A stretch of DNA of 15,420 nucleotides, taken from CAYLLT01 sp964591605 (GTDB lineage Bacteria > Planctomycetota > Phycisphaerae > UBA1845 > PWPN01). Below the pieces are notes generated by a model. It was not told where the DNA came from, ran no database searches, and saw nothing but the letters and a program-made list of their open reading frames with translations. The stretch spans positions 1 through 15,420 of the forward strand of contig CAZQEN010000175.1 in assembly GCA_964591605.1 (NCBI GenBank), in the 5' to 3' direction. Shown here one piece after another: positions 7,748 through 14,413 of this stretch (position 1 is its first letter; the number at the start of each line of letters is the position of its first letter). Both the position numbers and the translations under genes were made by a program.

Positions 7748-8410
7748 ATGAGGAGCGATAACACAACCGTGAAGTCGGAAACGAAGCGCAGGCCGCGGCG
7801 GGGCCGGGCGGGCGATGGGTCTCCCGGACATGTGGCCGAGGCCCTGGTGGCCTCGCCGGTGAGGCAACGCATTCCGGACCGGATCCGGGTGAAGCTGGAG
7901 AGGGCGCTGCTGGAGCGTGCCTCGCGGGAGGATTCGCTCGAGGAGATTGCCCGGAAGTTCGAGCTCGAGCGGTATGGGATCTCGATGGAGATGCTGTCGG
8001 GATATGCGGCGACGCTCGACGAGCTGGTGCGGCCGGTGGCGTCCACGCAGATCGTGGCCGGCGTGCTGGGTTGCCTGCCGGCATCGTTTCGGTCGCGGAT
8101 GCTCAGGGGGAATCAGGTTCTGCTGCTGAGCAAGGTGGCGGCCATCCTGTGGGAGTCGCGCGAATCGCAGATGGAAGTGGGCGAGCTGCTCAAGCTGGCG
8201 ACGCTGCTGCGTGCGGCGGCTCAGACCCGCCGCCAACAGGCGGGCGGGCGGCGAGGCAAGGAGGGCGGGTCGCCGAAAGAGGCGGCGCTGTTTGACATGG
8301 GGCGGATGGGCGGGTCGGTGCGGGCGCTGTACGGGCTCTCGTGGCCGGTGGGCGTGAGGAAAGGGCCGGCGGAAGACGGGAAAAACGCCGTCTCGGCGCC
8401 GGCCCGCTGA
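7748..8410 (+). CDS. Hypothetical helical protein, possibly DUF3486-like
   Basis: A 220-residue protein that I do not recognise with confidence. It has a basic, disordered N-terminus (1-35, including KRRPRRGR) and a predicted helical core. The segment 'VRQRIPDRIRVKLERALLER...SLEEIARKFELERYGISMEMLSGYAATLDEL' (38-93) resembles the helix-turn-helix layout of DUF3486 small-terminase-like proteins. A second helical part, 'SRESQMEVGELLKLATLLRAAAQTRRQ' (137-163), fits the C-terminal half of that family. This is impressionistic similarity. A basic tail follows. The ATG at 7748 is chosen because upstream sequence in the frame looks non-coding; a GGGG lies eight bases before it. No phage genes surround it. 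A DNA-binding role is inference. Confidence 0.6.
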   Translation: MRSDNTTVKSETKRRPRRGRAGDGSPGHVAEALVASPVRQRIPDRIRVKLERALLERASREDSLEEIARKFELERYGISMEMLSGYAATLDELVRPVASTQIVAGVLGCLPASFRSRMLRGNQVLLLSKVAAILWESRESQMEVGELLKLATLLRAAAQTRRQQAGGRRGKEGGSPKEAALFDMGRMGGSVRALYGLSWPVGVRKGPAEDGKNAVSAPAR

Positions 8411-8428
8411 ACGGGGGGTCTGTTGAGG

Positions 8429-8443
8429 CCACGTCGATCGTGG
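8429..8443. terminator. Weak hairpin in the convergent gap
   Basis: CCACG-TCGAT-CGTGG forms a 5-bp stem with a 5-base loop in the 36-bp gap between two convergent genes. There is no U-tract on either strand. A terminator role is suggested by position only. Confidence 0.25.
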
Positions 8444-8446
8444 ACA

Positions 8447-9289
8447 TCAATCGCGTGGCTGCATCCTGGCCTGCACGGCGGGTGGTGACTGCAGATCCGC
8501 GCTGGATGCCCCCAGGACGGTGCCATCGCGGGCACTCTGGACGTAGGCGATGACGGCGCAGTTGGCGGCGGTCGCGGACGTGGGCAGAGAGAGCCGGAAC
8601 GTGTTCCGGCCGGAGTTTGCGACGGGGGCCGTGCGGAACAGGCGAACGACATTCGCGTACGTTCGTGATTTCGATCCGCTGGCGGGGCGGGTCCTGATGC
8701 TCTTTTCGATGAGGGCCAGATTGAGCACGGCGTCTCCGGGAGCGCCCAACGTAGAGCAATCGATGCGGTAGGGGGGGCGCGGTCCGGGCTGTGCGGGCTG
8801 GACACTCATTTTCACGTCGATCCTGGCCGGGCGGGCGAGCGCGGCCTGCAGGATGCTCTCACCTTTCTCTTTTTGCGAGCCGAGGAACTCCTTCGTTCCG
8901 TTGACGATCATCTGCGGGGTATAGGCGTTTTCGAGCCGCATCGCCTCGATGTACGCCTGCTGGCGCTGTTCGAATTGTACGCTGCTGAACGGGTCGCGCC
9001 GGTCGGGCGGACTCCAATAGTCCACATGAAACGCGAGCGGATAAACCCTGCGGCCGGTTTTTCCGGCCTGGTCGATGAGCTCCTTGAGGAACGATTCGGC
9101 CGCGGGGCATTGGGGGCAGGCCTCGGAGGTGAACAGCTCGACGACGGCCACCGGCGCGGAGGGTCGGGCGGCCACCCGTGCGCTTCGATCGGCGGCGAGG
9201 ATGGCGGCCGTCGCGAGGCCGCATGTCAGGCCGGTGACGGCGAGCGCGCGGAACGTCTTCGAACGCAGGGGGTGTCCCTCGTCTCTCAT
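8447..9289 (-). CDS. DUF1223 thioredoxin-fold secreted protein
   Basis: A 280-residue protein starting at an ATG behind AAAGGGAG. Residues about 11-41 are a hydrophobic export signal or N-terminal anchor. The mature part shows the DUF1223 signature in order: 'VVELFTSEACPQCPAAE' with the Cys58-Pro-Gln-Cys61 redox pair, 'LAFHVDYW' (85-92), 'DPFSSVQFEQRQQAY' and 'YTPQMIVNG' (123-131). The family has a thioredoxin-like fold and is mostly uncharacterised; the CPxC pair suggests thiol-disulphide chemistry in the periplasm. Most members have 'CSSCPPAD', so CPQCPAAE is a mild variant. It is transcribed divergently from the glycoside hydrolase and convergently with the unknown gene. No redox partner is adjacent. 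Confidence 0.88.
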   Translation of the reverse strand: MRDEGHPLRSKTFRALAVTGLTCGLATAAILAADRSARVAARPSAPVAVVELFTSEACPQCPAAESFLKELIDQAGKTGRRVYPLAFHVDYWSPPDRRDPFSSVQFEQRQQAYIEAMRLENAYTPQMIVNGTKEFLGSQKEKGESILQAALARPARIDVKMSVQPAQPGPRPPYRIDCSTLGAPGDAVLNLALIEKSIRTRPASGSKSRTYANVVRLFRTAPVANSGRNTFRLSLPTSATAANCAVIAYVQSARDGTVLGASSADLQSPPAVQARMQPRD

Positions 9290-9530
9290 GGTGACTCCCT
9301 TTGCCGGGCGGAATTTGTCCTATGGTCATCGACCGCTCGGGGTGATTCTCCTGCGGAAAGTTACAGGCCATTTTTGCCGATCGGGGGCGGTGATCCGTAA
9401 ACCGTTGTGCCGGCTGGATGAGGGATGGGGACCGGGGTGGTTTCGCGGCAGAAAGGGGATGTGGACTGCGGTGATCGAGGTTCTGGTCGGCAGGCGGGAC
9501 CTGGCGGTGTGGGAATCGGGGGGAGGGCAG

Positions 9531-9536
9531 TATAAT
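9531..9536 (+). promoter_or_regulatory. Candidate -10 box of the glycoside hydrolase gene
   Basis: A perfect TATAAT stands out in a strongly GC-rich stretch, 41 bases before the chosen ATG. The -35 region at the expected distance (TGTGGG, 9508-9513) is poor, so activation by another factor is possible. Transcription would start near 9543, leaving a leader of about 35 bases. Confidence 0.5.
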
Positions 9537-9577
9537 TGCGGGTAGCGCGGAGTCATGATCGAAGGGATGATCGCAGG

Positions 9578-11584
9578 ATGAAGCGGCAGATTCGCCACGT
9601 GGTCTGGCTGGGGTGTTGCCTGGGGCTGTTGTGCCGGGGGTCGGAGCTCCGGGCGGATGGCGGGTCGCTCTACGGCATCCACTGGTGGGGTTATACGCAG
9701 GGACAGCCCGTTGACACCACCCCGGTCAGCCTCCTGAACGCGTCGGTGCAGGGCGGCTGGGACGTGGAGACGATCCTGACGCATTCCGGGGCGTCCTGGT
9801 GGACGGCCGCGTACTTTCAGCCGCTGTATGCCGACCTGTTCGCCAACAAGAACGTCACCCTGATTACGCGGATCGACTACAACTGGGGAGAGACCGTGCC
9901 GGCGCCGACGACGATGTCGGCGGCGGCGTGGGCGACGTCGGTCGTGGGCGTGGTGAACACTCTTCGAAGTTCGTGTCACCTCTGGATTATCGGAAACGAG
10001 CCGAACCTGCAGGGTGAGGGCAACGGCTGGCCGGGCAACCAGGTCACGCCCGCGGGTTACGCGAATATCTATCGGACGGTTCGCAGCGCGATTCACGGCT
10101 CGGCGGGGGCGAGTCCGGCGGGGCCGCATCGCGTGCTGATCGCGCCGCCCAGTCCGGGCGGCATCATCAGCGGGGTCCGGTGGATGTCGGGTACCGACTG
10201 GCTGGGGCAGGTGCTGGATAACATTCCGGCGGCCGAGGTGGACGGCTTTGCGATCCATTCCTACCTGGGTTCGGTGGGCGAATTCCGCAACGGCTACGTC
10301 GGGCAGTTGAACGTGATGGATGCGAAAGGGCACGCCGACAAGCCGGTGTACATCACCGAGTGGAACCGCTACACCACGCCGGGCAGCGCGAGCGAGGAGG
10401 CGATCTCGGCCCAGCTCTGCCGGGATGCGTTCGCGGATGTCGCGGCGTGGAACGCGGATCCGTGCCATCACAACATCGTGTCGATGTCGTGGTTTGTCTA
10501 CGACTCCAACCAACAGGGCGGTGGCCAGTGGGATGGATACGCCATCGAGTACTGGAAAAACGCGGGGAATCCGGCCGGGCAGGCGGGGGACCTGTTCACG
10601 GCGTTTCAGCAGGCGGTGGCGCAGAACTATCCGGCCGGGGCGATCGGGACGCCGGCGGTGACCGGGGGCGCGGGCATGACCCACACGATGCCCGCCGGGA
10701 GCAACGCGGCGCTGTTCTCGTCGCAGGTGGTGACGGATTCTGTGAATCTGCCGTCGCAGGGGGGCACGAAGGCGATTGACGGGGTGGTTGCGTCGGGCAA
10801 CAAGTGGACGAGCGCGGGCACGCCGCCGCCGCACTGGCTCAAGCTGGACCTGGGGCTGGAGCTGGTAGTGAGCGGTTATGTGGTGCGCCATGCGGGGGCG
10901 GGGGGCGAGTCGACGTCGCTGAACACGCAGAGTTTCCGCATCCAGGCGGGGCCGACGTTCGACGGGCCGTGGACGGATGAGGCCATCGTCTGCAACACCG
11001 CGCAGGAGAACGTGACGATGCGCAGCTACGCCGCGCCCAGGCCGCTGCGCTACGTCCGCCTGTTCATCACCGATCCGGGCGTGGACGACTTCGCGCGGAT
11101 TCCGGAGTTCGAGGTGTACTCGTCCGGCTCTCTGACGGCGAACTTCGTGGGGAGCCCGGTGGCCGGCAAGGTGCCGCTGACGGTTCAGTTCACCGACCAG
11201 TCGGTGGGCGACCATGACACGTGGCTGTGGGATTTCGGGGATGGGGGCAGCAGCACGGTGGCGAGCCCGCTGCACACGTACACGCAGATCGGCGTTTACA
11301 GCGTGACGCTGGCGGTCGGTGGTGCCGCAGGGAGCGACAGTGTCACGAAAGACGGCTACATCACGGTGCTGCCGGTCGGGGCGGACTTCGACGGAGACAC
11401 CGACGTGGACCAGGTCGATTTCGCGCATCTGCAGCGCTGTCTGGGCGGTGCGGGGCAGGAGGCCGGGCCGGATTGCATCACGGCGCGGCTGGACAACGAC
11501 CTGGACGTGGACGGGGCCGATCTCAACACCTTCGTGGGCTGCATGAGCGGAGCGGATATCGCGGCGGCGTTGTATTGCCGGTGA
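9578..11584 (+). CDS. Secreted modular glycoside hydrolase: GH-A-like, F5/8C, PKD, dockerin-like
   Basis: A 668-residue exported protein with a signal peptide over 1-26. Residues about 30-350 look like a clan GH-A (beta/alpha)8 glycosidase: 'WIIGNEPN' supplies a candidate acid/base Glu141 at the end of strand 4, and 'VYITEWN' a candidate nucleophile Glu261 at strand 7. The GH family could not be assigned. Residues about 380-515 form an F5/8 type C (discoidin-like) sugar-binding domain ('WLKLDLG...RYVRLFI'). Residues 519-598 are a PKD domain ('WDFGDGG...HTYTQIGVYSVTLAV'). Residues 602-659 hold two dockerin-like EF-hand loops, the first intact (DFDGDTDVDQVD) and the second with Arg at the first ligand position. 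The ATG at 9578 is preferred over the upstream start at 9536 because it begins the signal peptide and has GAAGGGA ten bases upstream. The probable role is extracellular polysaccharide breakdown. Confidence 0.82.
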   Translation: MKRQIRHVVWLGCCLGLLCRGSELRADGGSLYGIHWWGYTQGQPVDTTPVSLLNASVQGGWDVETILTHSGASWWTAAYFQPLYADLFANKNVTLITRIDYNWGETVPAPTTMSAAAWATSVVGVVNTLRSSCHLWIIGNEPNLQGEGNGWPGNQVTPAGYANIYRTVRSAIHGSAGASPAGPHRVLIAPPSPGGIISGVRWMSGTDWLGQVLDNIPAAEVDGFAIHSYLGSVGEFRNGYVGQLNVMDAKGHADKPVYITEWNRYTTPGSASEEAISAQLCRDAFADVAAWNADPCHHNIVSMSWFVYDSNQQGGGQWDGYAIEYWKNAGNPAGQAGDLFTAFQQAVAQNYPAGAIGTPAVTGGAGMTHTMPAGSNAALFSSQVVTDSVNLPSQGGTKAIDGVVASGNKWTSAGTPPPHWLKLDLGLELVVSGYVVRHAGAGGESTSLNTQSFRIQAGPTFDGPWTDEAIVCNTAQENVTMRSYAAPRPLRYVRLFITDPGVDDFARIPEFEVYSSGSLTANFVGSPVAGKVPLTVQFTDQSVGDHDTWLWDFGDGGSSTVASPLHTYTQIGVYSVTLAVGGAAGSDSVTKDGYITVLPVGADFDGDTDVDQVDFAHLQRCLGGAGQEAGPDCITARLDNDLDVDGADLNTFVGCMSGADIAAALYCR

Positions 11585-11612
11585 GCAAGCCGTTGCTTCC
11601 TGTCAGCCGCGA

Positions 11613-11639
11613 AAAGGCACAAGAGGCACAAAAGGCGCG
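11613..11639. repeat. Nonamer mini-tandem
   Basis: Three 9-base units read AAAGGCACA, AGAGGCACA and AAAGGCGCG, just downstream of the hydrolase gene. Confidence 0.6.
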
Positions 11640-11674
11640 GCAGGGGATAGCCAGCAAAGCAATTCGCGATCCGG

Positions 11675-11709
11675 GATTTGAGATCTGAGATTTGAGATTT
11701 GAGATGAGG
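11675..11709. repeat. Heptamer mini-tandem
   Basis: Five 7-base units read GATTTGA, GATCTGA, GATTTGA, GATTTGA and GATGAGG. It sits in the convergent gap after the hydrolase gene. It belongs to the same size class as the repeats before pfk and ftsY but has a different sequence. Confidence 0.75.
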
Positions 11710-11853
11710 ATGCCCGGGGGTTTGCGGAGCGGGGGAGGAATTGGAGCGTCGATCGCACGTGAGGAGTCGCTCTTACGTCTCTTGTCCCTGTCCGTGGCCG
11801 TCTGAGGATTCCAATTTCCTCTGCCGGCCATCCCCGCGAGAACGGAGTCAGGT

Positions 11854-12501
11854 TCACTCCGCTCGGCTCGTTCCGGCCGGCGTGGCACCCGCTCGTGCAC
11901 GTCGTCCATAGCTCACTACCCGGATGCTGTTGATGGCGAACTGCGAGGCCATGATGAGGGGGAGAATCGCGGCACCGCCTGCACCACCCTTCCATGCCAG
12001 CCAGACCGCAACGCCGAGGAAAACGAGCATCCATGAGCTTGTCATCAGCAGACTTCTACGCCAATCATCCAGGTGACTGATGTCCCACTGCTTCCACCAC
12101 ATGTGCCATCCGGCGTTTTCGCACATGGGCAGGGTGGTCGGGATCACCCAACCGCACTCGGGGCAGACGCCGCTCACATTCCCGGTGAGGTCGTAGTCGC
12201 ATCTTCCGCAGTGAACGGGATCGGCGGCGAAGTTGGCCTTCGCCTGCTTCTCGTTCGGCTGTTTGAACGCGTAGCAGGCGCTCACGGCCACCGCGAAGAC
12301 CCACGCAACCAGCCACAGGACCTGTTGATGCAGAATCAGGACCGGCAGGAAAAGCACCGCCAGCGCGAGATTGAAATTGAAGCTGCGGCGCCGGACCTGC
12401 CGCGAGTGGAGCGGGACGGTTGGAGACCCGTGTATCCTGCTGAAGATGAGCATGCACGCAAGGAACGAAACCAGGATGGAACCCGTGATGAGCCATTCCA
12501 T
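11854..12501 (-). CDS. Membrane protein with a zinc ribbon
   Basis: A 215-residue protein starting at an ATG behind GAGG at a spacing of seven. Hydrophobic stretches at residues 3-22, 43-58, 62-78, 152-170 and 175-190 indicate about four or five membrane segments. Between them, Cys98-x2-Cys101 and Cys113-x2-Cys116 ('CGRCDYDLTG...CPECGW') form a rubredoxin-type zinc ribbon of the form frequent in planctomycete membrane proteins. The function is unknown; the ribbon would face the cytoplasm between membrane helices. The frame is open upstream to 12876, but that part runs through the palindromic repeat element and is rejected. A TATACT -10-like hexamer lies about 55 bases upstream. Confidence 0.75.
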   Translation of the reverse strand: MEWLITGSILVSFLACMLIFSRIHGSPTVPLHSRQVRRRSFNFNLALAVLFLPVLILHQQVLWLVAWVFAVAVSACYAFKQPNEKQAKANFAADPVHCGRCDYDLTGNVSGVCPECGWVIPTTLPMCENAGWHMWWKQWDISHLDDWRRSLLMTSSWMLVFLGVAVWLAWKGGAGGAAILPLIMASQFAINSIRVVSYGRRARAGATPAGTSRAE

Positions 12502-12556
12502 GATCGCGCCTCGATGCAGAGGGAGGGTTTGCTGCACGAACAGCTCTGCCGAGCAC

Positions 12557-12562
12557 AGTATA
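12557..12562 (-). promoter_or_regulatory. Possible -10 box of the zinc-ribbon gene
   Basis: On the minus strand this reads TATACT, about 55 bases before the ATG at 12501. The -35 hexamer 17 bases further out (TGGCTG) is a poor match, so confidence is low. Confidence 0.3.
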
Positions 12563-12665
12563 TCGGAGGTTGCAGGCGTCAGCCAGCTACGGGTTCGAGT
12601 CCGCCGGGATGGTTGTGGCCGTTTTCCAGGCGATTGCAGCTTCTTTGACCGGAGGGCATTCGAGC

Positions 12666-12835
12666 GTTGCCAGGGACTTTGAGTCCCTGGATGTGGGTTG
12701 ATGCTTTCCTTTTCTCCTCTCTTCTCTTCTCTTCTCCGCCCTCTGGGCGGAGAAGGGAGAGGAATTGTCTGGGCCCCTTTGTTCCAGGGACTCAAAGTCC
12801 CTGGCAACCATCGTGCGCCCTGCCGGGCGAAGATC
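12666..12835. mobile_element. Palindromic interspersed element with 25-bp inverted ends
   Basis: The 25-base ends at 12666-12690 and 12784-12808 are perfect reverse complements. Each end is itself a hairpin: CCAGGGACT, a 3-base spacer, then AGTCCCTGG. Between them lies a CT-rich run (12705-12736) and a third perfect hairpin, TTCTCCGCCC-TCT-GGGCGGAGAA (12732-12754). The right end with its flank to 12835 recurs at window positions 1-41. There is no reading frame for a transposase, so if it moves it depends on a protein made elsewhere. REP-like or MITE-like is the closest description; no target-site duplication was identified. Confidence 0.6.
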
Positions 12836-12862
12836 TGACGTCGAATTCCACCCACCTCCCGG

Positions 12863-12889
12863 AAAAAAGGGCACACCCGCCGGGATGCC
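12863..12889 (-). terminator. Intrinsic terminator of ftsY
   Basis: On the minus strand, beginning nine bases after the ftsY stop, GGCATCCC and GGGTGTGCC form a stem of about eight pairs (one wobble, one bulged T) with a GGC loop, followed by CTTTTTT. This is the best rho-independent terminator in the window and marks the end of the ribH-nusB-ftsY transcript. Confidence 0.75.
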
Positions 12890-12897
12890 GGTGGAAT

Positions 12898-13821
12898 CTA
12901 CGCCGTCGGCTCGGCGAAGAGGGCTTCGACGAAGGTGGCCGGGTCGAAGGGTTCGATGTCGGCGGGGGTTTCGCCCAGGCCGACGAACTTGACGGGGATG
13001 TTGATCTGGTCGCGGATGCCGATGACGATGCCGCCCTTGGCGCTGCCGTCGAGTTTCGCCAGGAACAGGCCGGTGACCCTGACGTGCTGGCTGAACATCT
13101 TCGCCTGGTTGATCGCGTTCTGGCCGATGGTTGAGTCGAGGACGAGCAGCACTTCGTGCGGGGCGTCGGGGATTTTCTTTTGGATCACCTTCTGGATTTT
13201 GCCCAGCTCGCGCATGAGGTGATCCTGCGTGTGGAGCCGGCCGGCGGTGTCGACGATGAGGAAATCGGCGTTGCGGCTGACGGCGGCTTCACAGGCGTCG
13301 TAGGCGACCGCGCCCGGGTCGCTGCCCTGCTGGTGCTTGACGATCTGGACGCCCAGCCGGTTCGACCATTCGGTGAGCTGGGCGACGGCCGCCGCGCGGA
13401 AGGTGTCGCACGCGGCCAGGATCACCTTTTTGCCGTCTTTGGAGAAGTGCTGGCACAGCTTGGCCACGCTGGTCGTCTTGCCCGAGCCGTTGATGCCGAC
13501 GACGAGGATGACCGTCGGGCCGGCGGGGGCGGTGATGAGCTGGCGGTCGGCTTCGGGCCAGTAGGTGACGATCTGCTGCTTGAGAAACGGGATGATCTCC
13601 TGCGTTTCCTTGATCTTGCCGGCCTTCCAGGCGGTGCGGACCTCCTCGATGAGGCGCACGGTCGGGCCGGGGCCCATGTCGTCGGCGAGCATCGTCTCTT
13701 CGAGCTGTGCGATGACGGCGTCGTCGATCTTCTTGCCGAAGGGCAGGATCGAGCGGAAGCTGCCGACGATCCTGTCGCGGGTTTTGGCGAGTCCCTGTTT
13801 GAAGCGGTCGAAGAGTCCCAT
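12898..13821 (-). CDS. ftsY: Signal recognition particle receptor FtsY
   Basis: A 307-residue SRP GTPase that receives ribosome-SRP complexes at the inner membrane for co-translational insertion. The four-helix N domain spans about 1-95 and the G domain 100-305. Motifs: P-loop GINGSGKTT (109-117), DTFRAAA (139-145), DTAGR (191-195), LAKLDGSAKGG (254-264) and GLGETPADIEPF (281-292). GINGSGKTT and GLGETP distinguish FtsY from Ffh, and the M domain of Ffh is absent. The acidic A domain of E. coli FtsY is missing, as in many short bacterial FtsY proteins; the start MGLFDRFKQGL gives an amphipathic helix suited to membrane contact. TKLD is AKLD here. There is no Shine-Dalgarno; a heptamer repeat sits directly before the ATG. 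NusB lies 67 bp upstream. Confidence 0.96.
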   Translation of the reverse strand: MGLFDRFKQGLAKTRDRIVGSFRSILPFGKKIDDAVIAQLEETMLADDMGPGPTVRLIEEVRTAWKAGKIKETQEIIPFLKQQIVTYWPEADRQLITAPAGPTVILVVGINGSGKTTSVAKLCQHFSKDGKKVILAACDTFRAAAVAQLTEWSNRLGVQIVKHQQGSDPGAVAYDACEAAVSRNADFLIVDTAGRLHTQDHLMRELGKIQKVIQKKIPDAPHEVLLVLDSTIGQNAINQAKMFSQHVRVTGLFLAKLDGSAKGGIVIGIRDQINIPVKFVGLGETPADIEPFDPATFVEALFAEPTA

Positions 13822-13825
13822 GTTT

Positions 13826-13846
13826 GTCAGTGGTCAGTGGTCAGTT
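13826..13846. repeat. Heptamer mini-tandem directly before ftsY
   Basis: Three 7-base units read GTCAGTG, GTCAGTG and GTCAGTT, ending five bases from the ftsY ATG. They occupy the place where a ribosome-binding site would be on the minus strand, and no Shine-Dalgarno is seen. Confidence 0.7.
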
Positions 13847-13888
13847 GTGTTCGCGGCAACAAGTTACCGCGCTCCTGCTCATCGCTCA

Positions 13889-14359
13889 TCACTTCTCGTC
13901 CCCGCGGGCGATGCGGCAGGCGGGGTGGGTTTTCCAGATGGCGTCGAGGACGCCGTTGATGAACTGGGGGGTTTCGGCGTCGCCGAATTCTCGGCCAAGC
14001 TCGATGGCCTCGTCGATGACGACGCGGGCGGGCACGTCGGGCTGCTCGATGAGCTCGTAGAGGGCCAGGCGCAGGATGTTGCGGTCGACGACGGCCATGC
14101 GGGCGACGTCCCAGTGGGCCGAGACGCCGGCGATCATCTGGTCGAATCGTTCGTGGGTTGACCAGGCGCCGGCGGTCAGTCTCCGCGCATAGTCGGTGCC
14201 CTCCGGGCTGAGTTCGGCCTCGCGGGCCACGGGATCGACGATGGTCGCGGTGGCGGCGCTGGTGGGGAGCTTCTGCACGTCAAGCTGGTAGAGCGACTGC
14301 AGGGACACGACGCGGGCCAGGTGTCGGGGTTTGGTCGTATTCAAGCCTTCGGTACTCAA
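13889..14359 (-). CDS. nusB: Transcription antitermination factor NusB
   Basis: About 156 residues of all-helical NusB, which binds boxA RNA together with NusE (S10) in antitermination of rRNA transcription. Recognisable pieces are 'RHLARVVSLQSLYQLDVQ' (12-29), 'VDRNILRLALYELIEQPDVPARVVIDEAIELG' (91-122) and 'PQFINGVLDAIWKT' (131-144). The start is uncertain: no ATG or Shine-Dalgarno exists before the domain, leaving TTG codons at 14359 or 14344 (151 residues). The frame stays open to 14521 only because it runs into the hairpin array. The first palindrome ends seven bases from the proposed TTG, so the native leader may have been replaced by repeat insertion. FtsY follows after 67 bp. Confidence 0.9.
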   Translation of the reverse strand: MSTEGLNTTKPRHLARVVSLQSLYQLDVQKLPTSAATATIVDPVAREAELSPEGTDYARRLTAGAWSTHERFDQMIAGVSAHWDVARMAVVDRNILRLALYELIEQPDVPARVVIDEAIELGREFGDAETPQFINGVLDAIWKTHPACRIARGDEK

Positions 14360-14365
14360 CCGTAG

Positions 14366-14382
14366 GGTGGGCTCCGCCCACC
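14366..14382 (-). repeat. Single GGTGGGC/GCCCACC palindrome, inverted
   Basis: This is a 7-bp inverted repeat around TCC. It is the reverse orientation of the ten-member family in the adjacent array, where the loop reads AGA or GGA on the plus strand. Between it and the array, TTGGTCTTCC followed by CGGGAG resembles the long spacer of the 115-bp unit, so it may be the diverged edge of the array. Confidence 0.75.
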
Positions 14383-14413
14383 TAACGTCATTGTTGGTCT
14401 TCCTGTATCGGGA

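Larger units (their letters stand above)
11585..11853. other. Convergent non-coding gap with two mini-tandem repeats
   Basis: Nothing coding is convincing in these 269 bases. They hold a nonamer repeat at 11613-11639 and a heptamer repeat at 11675-11709, both listed separately, and a small AGCAA-GCCG-TTGCT hairpin just after the hydrolase stop without a U-tract. Confidence 0.6.
12502..12897. other. Non-coding region with palindromic element and ftsY terminator
   Basis: This 396-base gap between the zinc-ribbon gene start and the ftsY stop contains, from left to right, a possible promoter, a palindromic repeat element at 12666-12808 with its conserved right flank to 12835, and the ftsY terminator at 12863-12889. 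No coding region is supported. Confidence 0.7.

Noticed and set aside
9326..11428. A 700-codon minus-strand open frame opposite the glycoside hydrolase
   Set aside because: It is Arg/His/Pro-rich without recognisable domains and lies antisense to a gene with clear domains. It is a by-product of high-GC codon use. The similar long frames at 158-1225 (-), 1262-2458 (-), 2370-4286 (-) and 2768-4390 (+) are rejected for the same reason.
12502..12876. N-terminal extension of the zinc-ribbon protein
   Set aside because: It runs through the palindromic repeat element and the ftsY terminator; the ATG at 12501 has GAGG at good spacing and begins a membrane helix.
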